64,000 bases of DNA from Prevotella sp. GTDB taxonomy: Bacteria; Bacteroidota; Bacteroidia; Bacteroidales; Bacteroidaceae. Below are positions 44,559 to 51,929 of this stretch, piece after piece (the stretch's first letter is position 1; each line of letters opens with the position of its first letter). The notes under the pieces were generated by a model. It was not told the DNA's origin. It saw only the letters and a list, made by a program, of their open reading frames with translations, and searched no databases. The stretch is from positions 34,631 to 98,630 of the forward strand of contig JAJPYN010000012.1 of the NCBI GenBank assembly GCA_021204905.1, written 5' to 3'. A program made the translations under genes and the position numbers.

Positions 44559-45782
44559 ATGTACAACACAACCACACTCAGAAACGGCCTGCGCATCATC
44601 CATCTCCCGGCAACGTCGCAGATCATCTACTGCGGCTACCAGCTCGCTGTCGGCACGCGCGACGAGGCACAAGGACAAGAAGGACTCGCACATTTCTGCG
44701 AACACATGGCGTTCAAGGGTACCGAGAGCCGCAACGCCATGCAAGTGATTAATTATATCGAGGGTGTGGGCGGCGAACTGAGCGCATACACAAGCAAAGA
44801 CACCACAGTCTTCTACGCCGCCGTGCAAAACGAGCACCTCATCCGCGCCGTGAGAATACTCACCGACATCGTCTTCCGCAGCACCTGCCCGCGGGCCGAG
44901 CGCGACAAAGAGGTGGAGGTGGTATGCGACGAGATTGACGCCGCCGGCGACTGCCCCGCCGAACTCATTTACGACGAGTTCGAGAACATCATCTTCCGCG
45001 ACCGGCCCCTCGGACACAGCATCTACGGCACGAAAGAGAACGTCAGGCTCTTCTCCACAAACGCGGTGTACAACTTCGCGCGCACCCATTACACCCCCGC
45101 CAACGCCGTGTTCTTCTGCTATGGCGACGTCGATTTTGAAAAATTATGCCGCATGCTGCAAAAAGAAAAAATCGCCGATGGCAGCCGCACGAAAGACAAA
45201 CCCGCGCAGCCGACAGCACCGCCGCCGTTCCCCGAACGCCAAGTGATAAAAGAGCTCGGCACGCACCAAGCGCACGTGATGATTGGCCGCGAAGCATACG
45301 CCACACGCGACCCGCGCCGCCTGCCCCTGAGCATGCTCACCGCCATCCTCGGCGGACCGGCCATGAACGCGCAACTCAACCTCACCCTGCGCGAACGCTT
45401 CGCACTCGTCTACACCGTCGAGGCCGCCATCACCACCTACCCCGACACGGGCCTGTGGACAATCTATTTCGGTTGCGACCCCGGCGACATCGACCGCTGC
45501 CGGCAGCTCGTCAGAAAGGAGCTCGACCGCCTCATGCAACGCCCCATGTCGCAGAAACGCCTCGACGCGGCAAAGCGCCAGATGAAAGGGCAAGTGGCGC
45601 TCGCCTGCGACAACCGCGAGGGGTTCGCACTCGACTTCGGCAAGGAATTCCTCCACTACGGTCGCGAAACCGACATCGACGAGATATGCCGCGAGATTGA
45701 CGCCATCACGCCCGAAGAGCTCCACGCCGTCGCCCGCGAGATGTTCGACGAGAAGAACCTCACCACCCTGATTTACAAATAG
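44559..45782 (+). CDS. cytoplasmic-type M16 zinc peptidase
   Basis: A 407-residue M16B-type protein starting MYNTTTLRNGLRIIHLP, without a signal peptide. The inverted zinc motif HFCEH is at 45-49, and the third ligand is probably Glu125 in VVCDEID. The FARTHYTPANAVFF and LREREALVYTVEAAI-like segment (here LRERFALVYTVEAAITTYPD) match the family's substrate-binding C-terminal half. Normal length for the single-chain bacterial enzymes that act as dimers. It is the second M16 protein in the window, unlike the secreted double-length one at 19436-22294. Confidence 0.92.
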   Translation: MYNTTTLRNGLRIIHLPATSQIIYCGYQLAVGTRDEAQGQEGLAHFCEHMAFKGTESRNAMQVINYIEGVGGELSAYTSKDTTVFYAAVQNEHLIRAVRILTDIVFRSTCPRAERDKEVEVVCDEIDAAGDCPAELIYDEFENIIFRDRPLGHSIYGTKENVRLFSTNAVYNFARTHYTPANAVFFCYGDVDFEKLCRMLQKEKIADGSRTKDKPAQPTAPPPFPERQVIKELGTHQAHVMIGREAYATRDPRRLPLSMLTAILGGPAMNAQLNLTLRERFALVYTVEAAITTYPDTGLWTIYFGCDPGDIDRCRQLVRKELDRLMQRPMSQKRLDAAKRQMKGQVALACDNREGFALDFGKEFLHYGRETDIDEICREIDAITPEELHAVAREMFDEKNLTTLIYK

Positions 45783-45848
45783 TTACAAGCCCGAAACGGG
45801 TGAATAATTATTAATGCCTTGCGAGCGGAGTTTGGGGGCGAAAAAGTT

Positions 45849-45865
45849 TTATCTTAGTTGCTACT
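45849..45865 (+). repeat. dispersed 17-nt element, copy 3 (exact)
   Basis: TTATCTTAGTTGCTACT, 66 nt after the M16 stop. A related CTTAGTTGTCGCCTACGTTTCAAC follows near 45900. The rest of 45783-45994 is non-coding. Confidence 0.75.
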
Positions 45866-45994
45866 AAGGTTCCAACTCAATAAAGCGCGACGACTACCAG
45901 CCTTAGTTGTCGCCTACGTTTCAACGCTAACCGCAAGTTCGTTTCAAGGTTAAGCGCATTTCAACATTTTTGATTATTTCAAAAGCGCAAATGA

Positions 45995-46029
45995 AAAGGA
46001 CGTGTCAGAAATAGCCCGGCACGCCCTTT
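45995..46029 (-). terminator. terminator of the 48-codon gene
   Basis: On the minus strand AAAGGGCGTG (46029-46020) pairs with CACGTCCTTT (46004-45995) with one mismatch, followed by T-rich TCATTTGCGCTTTTG. Confidence 0.6.
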
Positions 46030-46056
46030 CACACATATAATTATCACGAAAACTTC

Positions 46057-46203
46057 CTACAAAATGCGGCCGCAGAGACGGAAGTTCATCACGGGATAAA
46101 CCTTGATTTTACTCAGCGTCTTGATGATGCCGCCGTCGCTCTCGCCCACCTTCACCACCGCGATGCCCGCCGCAAGGATTGTCAAAATAGCTCTTGATTT
46201 CAT
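46057..46203 (-). CDS. small hypothetical protein, 48 residues
   Basis: A short frame reading MKSRAILTILAAGIAVV, then KVGESDGGIIKTLSKIK and ending NFRLCGRIL. The N-terminus looks like a membrane or signal segment. The case for a real gene is context: a TAnnTTTG box 52 nt upstream (46255-46262) and a hairpin terminator downstream. I recognise no family. It could also be a degenerate remnant. Confidence 0.45.
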   Translation of the reverse strand: MKSRAILTILAAGIAVVKVGESDGGIIKTLSKIKVYPVMNFRLCGRIL

Positions 46204-46254
46204 AATACTACAATGTCTTTAATGATTGATAATTCCGTGAAACTAAATCGGCGG

Positions 46255-46262
46255 CAAAGGTA
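46255..46262 (-). promoter_or_regulatory. promoter -7 box for the 48-codon gene
   Basis: TACCTTTG on the minus strand, 52 nt upstream of the small gene. Confidence 0.5.
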
Positions 46263-46339
46263 ATTTAAAATGCTTAACGTACTAAATAATCTATGTGAAA
46301 TCGTGTGCCCGATTGCGCCACAGCCTTGTAAGAAGCAAA

Positions 46340-46373
46340 AAGAAGGGGAGCGAACCATCACGGCCCGCTCCTC
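46340..46373 (-). terminator. terminator of the large secreted protein / 59-residue unit
   Basis: On the minus strand AGGAGCG (46372-46366) pairs with CGCTCCC/T (46352-46345), followed by TTCTTTTTG. About 170 nt after the 59-residue gene. Confidence 0.75.
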
Positions 46374-46445
46374 TCAAAAGTAACTCTAAATACTGTACAA
46401 AATGTACAAGACTTGCCGGCCGGAGCCGGGGTCATTTCTCTGTGT

Positions 46446-46517
46446 TCGATAATCGCGGAGGCATCGCGGAGGAGTACCGGAGGAGTCCCAGAGGTGTCCC
46501 GGAGGTGTCCCGGAGGT
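46446..46517. repeat. GGAGG-rich degenerate repeat
   Basis: Repeated units of the GTCCCGGAGGT and ATCGCGGAGG type between the terminator and the end of the 59-residue gene; ATCGCGGAGG also occurs at 46532. Otherwise 46204-46542 holds a near-palindrome TGTACAAAATGTACA near 46398 and nothing I recognise as a gene. Confidence 0.6.
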
Positions 46518-46542
46518 GAGCCTCACGGATTATCGCGGAGGA

Positions 46543-46722
46543 CTACCAGCCGAAGCCGTCGTCGTCATATTCGGGTTCCTGCCAGTTCGTACCTTTGACG
46601 TTGCCGTCATCTTCATTGTCGCCGCCGGAGCCACCATTGGCGCCAAAGGCACCATCATAAAGAATCGTCGAGTCAAGCACCACAAGTGTGGACTTCGGAC
46701 TGAAATATTCTTTCTTTTTCAT
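46543..46722 (-). CDS. 59-residue acidic, Trp-terminated small protein (copy A)
   Basis: Starts MKKKEYFSPKSTLVVLDSTI, has a Gly-rich middle (GAFGANGGSGG) and a strongly acidic tail with aromatics, ending EYDDDGFGW. No signal peptide. It begins 18 nt after the stop of the 1363-residue secreted protein on the same strand, so one mRNA should carry both. Its length and layout match the small protein at 51721-51900 (MKK, a Pro near residue 7-9, a short hydrophobic stretch, Gly-Gly, Asp-rich, terminal Trp). Small Bacteroidales proteins with MKKxYxKP-like starts near large secreted proteins are, to my knowledge, uncharacterised. Function unknown. Confidence 0.7.
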   Translation of the reverse strand: MKKKEYFSPKSTLVVLDSTILYDGAFGANGGSGGDNEDDGNVKGTNWQEPEYDDDGFGW

Positions 46723-46740
46723 AATGCAGCCTCCTATCGA

Positions 46741-49700
46741 TTACATCACGACAACCTTCTTGCCGTCGACAACATACACGCCACGTGCCAAGCCTTTCGT
46801 TGCTTCGCCCGCGCCGGCTACCTTGATGAGCTTGCCGTCAACGCTATAAACGCGCACACGGCTGTTCTCAGCATTCACGCCGCCGTCAAGTTCCTCAATG
46901 GAAGTGGTTGTGCCGTCGTCGAAAATAATGCTCAGCGATTGCGCACTTGTGTTACCGAGCTCCGAAGCATCGAGGTATGCACGGAACCCGCCAACCTTAG
47001 CGGTTTTCCCCTCACGCGGACGGTTGAAATATGCTTCGCCATCTTCTCCTCTTGATGCAGGATTGAAGAACTTGTAATAATAGGTATCTTCCTCATTGCT
47101 GTCGCCGGAAATTTCGCCGTCGGCTTTCAGCGTCTCGGCGTGGTAAACGGTCTTCAAACCATCGCCCTTGTCGTCGTACATATGATTCAAATTCTTGCTC
47201 ATTGAAGTGAAGTGAGCCAACACTTTCCACTCATCCGCATAGCTTGTAGCGTTTCCTTCTTCACCATCCTCAGCGCTTGTTTGGCTTGTTGAACCGGCCG
47301 TGGGGTCTTCAACGTAAACAAGGTACGGTGTGCCTGCCGTGAGCGTCGGATTTGCGTCCGTATCAACATAGGTGAATGTGAGGTAGAACGTGTAGTCCGG
47401 CGTGTCCTCGGTGCTATCATCGCCGTCATCGACGTTCTCTTCATCGTCAAGATCGTTAACCGTCGTCAGCCTCTTGGCATTGTTAGTATCGCCATCAGTG
47501 GTGCTACCGTTCTGGGCTTCATAGTCCTCAGCCGACATTAAGCTTGTGAACGTTGCCACCTTCGAAATCACCTTGCGCGCCTCAACGCCTTCATAGCTTG
47601 CGTCTTCTTCCGTTGAGGTTGCGCTAAGGTCGTAGTCGCAAGGCAGCGAGAGCGTGTTCCAACCTTTGTAGAGATTTCGATTGTAATACTCCATCTCCGT
47701 TACGGAATAAACCGTTGTGTAGGCGCTGTCGTAGTCGTACTGGTCGTCGGCTTGGTACGTTACGCCGGACGGGAGAATGGTATAACCGCCATTGACTGTT
47801 AAGTCATCGTCATCATCGCCGTTCCCTGTGTAGGAGAACGTCGAGCCGTCACAACTCCAAATGTTGTAGCCGCCCCAAGTCTGTGGCTCTCTGTGTATGC
47901 AGAACGGACCAATCAACTGCAAAGTGACCGGACTGTCATCGCCGCCGTTTTGCAGGTAGGAAAATCCGCCGGAGTATTGCGTGCCGTCCGGGTGGTGAAG
48001 CACGCACTTCGTTGCCTTAATGACATACGTGCCTGCGCCGAACCAGATGCCGTTACCGTTCGTAACGTTGGAGAAGCAGCCATAAGTGCCGTCTTCGGGT
48101 GCCCAAATCGTGAGGTCCATCGCTTGGAAGTTAATCTGCGAACCCGACGCGCAATCGTTGTAGATGCCGCTCACACCGTCGACATAATTATCAGTTGCAT
48201 TTTCCAAGTCGTCCGCGCTGCCGGAGATGTAGATGGAGACGTTGCAACCCTCAATCACGGTGCCGGTGGTCTCCGGACCGAAATAGATGCCGCAATACTT
48301 GCTGTTTATCGTGATTTGGCCTCTGTTCTGCGTCGTGTAGCTGTAAATGTTGTAATTCGTTTTCCATTCTTCTGTCACGCCGTCAATTTTGAGCGAAGAG
48401 CCGTAGAACCAGATGCCGTAATCGCCGTTGATAGTTAAATCGGTGGTCTTTGACGTTGTTTCCGTTGCTTGCCCACTTGACGAAGATTGCTCGGCATACG
48501 TGTAGATATGCAGCGTCGAGCCGTAGTTGGCATAAATGCCGTAGGTGCTGCCGGAAACGGAAGATTCGCCGTCGAAGTAAAGGTTAACGGTTACGCCGCG
48601 GGGGATGGTGATGCCGGCGTTGAGGTTGCTCTCGCCCTTGCTGGTGTCAATCTTCGTGCCGTCGGCAATGTAGATGTCGTATGTGCCGGTGGCGTTCAGC
48701 GGGAACGAGAACGTGTAGCCCGTTGAAGAGCCGTCGCCTTTGACATAGATTGTACCGCCCGTGCGACTAATAATGATGTTATCGCTAGAAGTTGAAACAT
48801 CAATGGTTTGCACTGCGGGAGCGGTACGCACACCGCGATAGAACTCTATTGAAGTAATCTTCACCGTGCAGGCTGCGCTGGCCTGAATTACGAACTGGCC
48901 TACGTGCGTCCAATCGAATTCGTCAACCTCTGTGCCGCTATCGTCCGTGAACGAACCTGCCGCGATAGTCAGCGTTATGATGCCGTCCTCGTTGGAGTCT
49001 TTCTGAACGATGTTAACGTTTGTGCCTTCTTCGTCGCCATAGTTCGTGTTGTTAAACAGTGCCTGAACGGTGATCTTGTTTTCGGTTTCGCCTTCTACTT
49101 CATCATCATTCGTGCTTGCATCGTCTGCCGGAGTTACTTTGTACGTGATGCGCACCTCATCGAACTGCGCGAGGTTGAAGGCGCCGTCGCCGGTGTTGCC
49201 CCAGTCGTGCCAGCCGAGACCGATGGTGGCGTCGCTGTAGCCCGAGGTGAATGTCAGGTCGGCCGTGCCGAGGAAGTCGTCGCCGTCGAGCTCGTTAATA
49301 GTGATTACATCGCTGCCGCTGTTCCAGTTCGACGTGGCATAACCGGCGAGGTTCATCTTGTAGCTGTATTCCTCGTCATCATTCGACTTCGGGATAAGTC
49401 GCGCGCCGAGCAGCTGGATCTTCGTACCCGAGCTGTTGCCGTTCTGGATATATATTTGGTACATGTGCGAGGCGTAGGTCTGCGAGAAATCGATATAGAG
49501 CGTTTGACCCGTGCCGAAATTCTCGCCGTCGCCCGTGCCGAGCGTGTAAGCTGCGGAGGTAACGATGTCGCCTTCCGTGCAATCCTCGTCGCGGAAATAT
49601 TCAACCACAAGCTGGATGAGCTCGTCGCTCGTGGCAGTGGTCTTGAACGCTACTTCGATGCCTTGATAACCGGAGTAATCCTCAACGTTTGTTCGTGCAT

Positions 49701-50832
49701 TATCGTTGCTTTCATCGTTATAGCCGCCGAGCCACCAACCGTAGCCCGCGTAGGACGAGCCGAAAGTGATGGTGCGGTCGTCTGCAACGTAAGTGTTCGA
49801 AGTGGAGCTGTCGGTAGTGAAGTTCGCGCCGCCAATGGTGTGGTCGCTTGTGCAAACGTTCTTCGGCAGGGTGAAAGATGTGTCGAAGTCGCCCCTGATG
49901 TCGTCGCCCGTAACAGTCGCTACGATGCTCGCGAACTTCACCACAGCGGGGTAATGGGAATCTTCGCCATCTACATCTGCCGTGTTCGATTTAATTTTGA
50001 TGTAGGCAATATCGTGATCGGTTACACTACTTGCATCAACGGTGAACGTACACGATGTGCTACCTGCCGAGATACTCGGAAAATCGTAGCTAAGGTGCTG
50101 TTCTTCGTTGTTTTCATCTATGTAGCGCGATTCCAGCATCAGGTCAATGTCTGCCGCTTCAGCAAGTGTGATGGTGAAGCTATAGGTGTCTTCATCGCTT
50201 GATGTGAAAGTGAACGGAGTGCCGTCTGCGTTCACAATGTAATTCTCGCCGTATTGCTGATTGTAGGTGATTTTAGGCGAATAAGCTACATAACTACCTC
50301 CGTAGGTGTAGCTATAGGTGCTGTCAACGGTGTAATAAGCCATTGGCTCTTCCGTTGCCTCGCCACCTTCTTCGGCAGCCTTAATAAGGTAAGCCTCTTC
50401 AATAACGCAGGACGAAGGTGTGGTTCCGCCGGAGCCGTTGTCTTGAAGCGCAAGCATAGTTACTTTGCCATGCCCGGTCAAGAATGTTAAGTTATTAGTT
50501 CCAGTCGATAGTGAGACATACTCGTTACCTGTATTTGAGATGTCCGTCATGTCTTCATACTCTACCTTGAGTTGCACATTGTTCACTTCGGAGCAAACAA
50601 TTCTGCAACCGGTGTATTCGCTTACATCAAGCGCACCCGAGGTAGGAATTATGTCAGTCAGCTCGAGCTGAGCATAGTTGCTGGAAAATGTAACGCCTAT
50701 TTTACCGGTTAATGTCGCGGACATTCCCCACGTTGCGCTTACATCCAAGCCATAGGTTCTCGTCTCGGTGCCTGCGATTGCCGCTGCTGCCGAGAAACAC
50801 AAAAGTAGTGTTAGAATTAGATGTTTTCTCAT
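46741..50832 (-). CDS. large secreted multidomain protein with T9SS-type C-terminal tail
   Basis: A 1363-residue protein with a signal peptide (MRKHLILTLLLCFSAAAAIA). Three related jelly-roll-like modules are visible at about 22-150, 315-482 and 490-666. Each has a strand like ITFGSSYAGYG or LTFTSGYSDATIG followed by a D-x-x-x-Y/F-x-x-I/V-x-x-x-K segment and a QLVVEYF / VQALFNN strand, as in carbohydrate-binding modules. Residues 680-1030 are Gly/Ser/Thr/Tyr-rich with short strands, like a beta-helix. The end (VRVYSVDGKLIKVAGAG ... GVYVVDGKKVVVM) resembles a T9SS sorting domain, so export by the SprA/PorV/PorU system is inferred. No enzyme motif seen. An upstream ATG at 50952 would place about 40 non-signal residues first and is rejected. 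Confidence 0.82.
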   Translation of the reverse strand: MRKHLILTLLLCFSAAAAIAGTETRTYGLDVSATWGMSATLTGKIGVTFSSNYAQLELTDIIPTSGALDVSEYTGCRIVCSEVNNVQLKVEYEDMTDISNTGNEYVSLSTGTNNLTFLTGHGKVTMLALQDNGSGGTTPSSCVIEEAYLIKAAEEGGEATEEPMAYYTVDSTYSYTYGGSYVAYSPKITYNQQYGENYIVNADGTPFTFTSSDEDTYSFTITLAEAADIDLMLESRYIDENNEEQHLSYDFPSISAGSTSCTFTVDASSVTDHDIAYIKIKSNTADVDGEDSHYPAVVKFASIVATVTGDDIRGDFDTSFTLPKNVCTSDHTIGGANFTTDSSTSNTYVADDRTITFGSSYAGYGWWLGGYNDESNDNARTNVEDYSGYQGIEVAFKTTATSDELIQLVVEYFRDEDCTEGDIVTSAAYTLGTGDGENFGTGQTLYIDFSQTYASHMYQIYIQNGNSSGTKIQLLGARLIPKSNDDEEYSYKMNLAGYATSNWNSGSDVITINELDGDDFLGTADLTFTSGYSDATIGLGWHDWGNTGDGAFNLAQFDEVRITYKVTPADDASTNDDEVEGETENKITVQALFNNTNYGDEEGTNVNIVQKDSNEDGIITLTIAAGSFTDDSGTEVDEFDWTHVGQFVIQASAACTVKITSIEFYRGVRTAPAVQTIDVSTSSDNIIISRTGGTIYVKGDGSSTGYTFSFPLNATGTYDIYIADGTKIDTSKGESNLNAGITIPRGVTVNLYFDGESSVSGSTYGIYANYGSTLHIYTYAEQSSSSGQATETTSKTTDLTINGDYGIWFYGSSLKIDGVTEEWKTNYNIYSYTTQNRGQITINSKYCGIYFGPETTGTVIEGCNVSIYISGSADDLENATDNYVDGVSGIYNDCASGSQINFQAMDLTIWAPEDGTYGCFSNVTNGNGIWFGAGTYVIKATKCVLHHPDGTQYSGGFSYLQNGGDDSPVTLQLIGPFCIHREPQTWGGYNIWSCDGSTFSYTGNGDDDDDLTVNGGYTILPSGVTYQADDQYDYDSAYTTVYSVTEMEYYNRNLYKGWNTLSLPCDYDLSATSTEEDASYEGVEARKVISKVATFTSLMSAEDYEAQNGSTTDGDTNNAKRLTTVNDLDDEENVDDGDDSTEDTPDYTFYLTFTYVDTDANPTLTAGTPYLVYVEDPTAGSTSQTSAEDGEEGNATSYADEWKVLAHFTSMSKNLNHMYDDKGDGLKTVYHAETLKADGEISGDSNEEDTYYYKFFNPASRGEDGEAYFNRPREGKTAKVGGFRAYLDASELGNTSAQSLSIIFDDGTTTSIEELDGGVNAENSRVRVYSVDGKLIKVAGAGEATKGLARGVYVVDGKKVVVM

Positions 50833-51085
50833 TGTGAATGAAGTTGTTAATAGATTTATTCTTGCAGTAAATGTATACGTTTGCTTTTCGGGGTGCGTCA
50901 AAACATTTGTTATTCGCAAGTGGCAAAACAAAAAAAAAAAACGATTTGGCAAAGAAAAAGTTTAAAAAAACGGCGAAAAGGGTGAAATCGCGCTCATTTT
51001 TAACAATTCTGCGCACTTTTCGTCCCTTTCCGCCCCTGCTCCCTTGGTTTGTTTCTTGCATAATCATTCACCCCTTACACCGTTG

Positions 51086-51681
51086 TCGCGTACCTATCGG
51101 CACGCCGTTCGTTGGGGTGCGCCTGTTCCGACGGTTGAAACCGCCGGTTACTCCTATCGCGTACCTTCGGCACGCCGTCCCTCGCGCATGCGCAATCCTT
51201 ATGCAACATCTTCGACGTTGGTTTAAATGTGCTTGCGATACCCCACGTAAGCAAGGCTCGTGCAAACGAGAGTACAAGTTTACTTGATACCGAGTGCAGC
51301 CGAGACTCGGCAAAGCCAGCGCGGGGCTAACCCTATTGCGACCTCTCCGAGGTCTGAGATTCGTTCTTTCTCCATGGGCTTCGTAAGGACTAAGGCGATT
51401 AGTTCCTTCGCGAGTTTTGACAGCGACAAGCCGATTATGTTTAACACCACATCGCGCACATTTTCAAACGTCGGAGACGTTGTAACAGGGTTAGCCCCAT
51501 ACGGAGTGTGGGGTAAGGAGTATGAGCTTCTAACACCGTCGGAGACGTTGCATAAGGACATATAATTGAACAAGGTCATTATTGGTTGCATTCGGACATG
51601 TGGTTAGGCGTGCCGGAGATACGCGACATTGCGCATGATTGTCCGCAGTTTATTGCAGTCGCATACCTGCCGGCACGCCGT
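51086..51681. repeat. hairpin- and repeat-rich intergenic region
   Basis: The 888-nt gap 50833-51720 has no credible gene. It contains four copies of a TCGCGTACCT-CGGCACGCCGT motif: plus strand at 51086, 51157 and 51659, minus strand at 51607. There are two nested inverted repeats, 51197-51217 with 51537-51557 and 51323-51342 with 51479-51498. Small perfect hairpins include GACCTC-TCC-GAGGTC (51340-51354), GCCGAGACTCGGC (51299-51311) and AAGGACTAA/TTAGTTCCTT (51385-51408). The sequence 51262-51278 matches the HU terminator arm at 22403-22419 at 16 of 17 positions. It could be a decayed palindromic repeat element or a structured RNA. Confidence 0.6.
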
Positions 51682-51720
51682 TGCACTCGTTTGCTACAAA
51701 GCTTTTTCAGCAGGGCGGCG

Positions 51721-51900
51721 TTACCACAGGTCCCAGCCGGTGTCCTTCGCGAGCGCGTCCTGGTCGCTGGTCCAGAGCAGTTCGTCGTCGGGGTTGGTGC
51801 TGCCGGCAGCGGTTTCTCCGCCGTTCATGCTCCATGTGGCGAGGACGGTTTCCGCTTCGGCGGTGATGATTTCCGTTGCGGGTTTGATGTACTTTTTCAT
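51721..51900 (-). CDS. 59-residue acidic, Trp-terminated small protein (copy B)
   Basis: Starts MKKYIKPATEIITAEAETVL, has SMNGGETAAG in the middle and an acidic C-terminus ending DTGWDLW. No signal peptide. It begins 29 nt after the stop of the 698-residue secreted protein. An alternative in-frame ATG at 51933 overlaps that stop as ATGA and would give 70 residues; I prefer 51900 because the start MKKYIKP matches similar small Bacteroidales proteins. It has exactly the same length as the protein at 46543-46722 and the same position relative to a large secreted protein. Function unknown. Confidence 0.72.
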   Translation of the reverse strand: MKKYIKPATEIITAEAETVLATWSMNGGETAAGSTNPDDELLWTSDQDALAKDTGWDLW

Positions 51901-51929
51901 ATTGTCCGGTTTACTTTTTTGTGTCTTTT

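Noticed and set aside
46396..46413. Near-palindrome TGTACAAAATGTACA as an operator
   Set aside because: It lies downstream of a terminator and not near a gene start, so no regulatory role can be argued.
48904..50202. 432-residue frame antisense to the 1363-residue protein
   Set aside because: Arg/Val-rich shadow of a signal-peptide-bearing gene; no motif.
51086..51681. Known RNA genes (RNase P RNA, tmRNA, 6S) in the hairpin-rich gap
   Set aside because: I could not match the conserved cores of these RNAs; the structure is dominated by repeated motifs.
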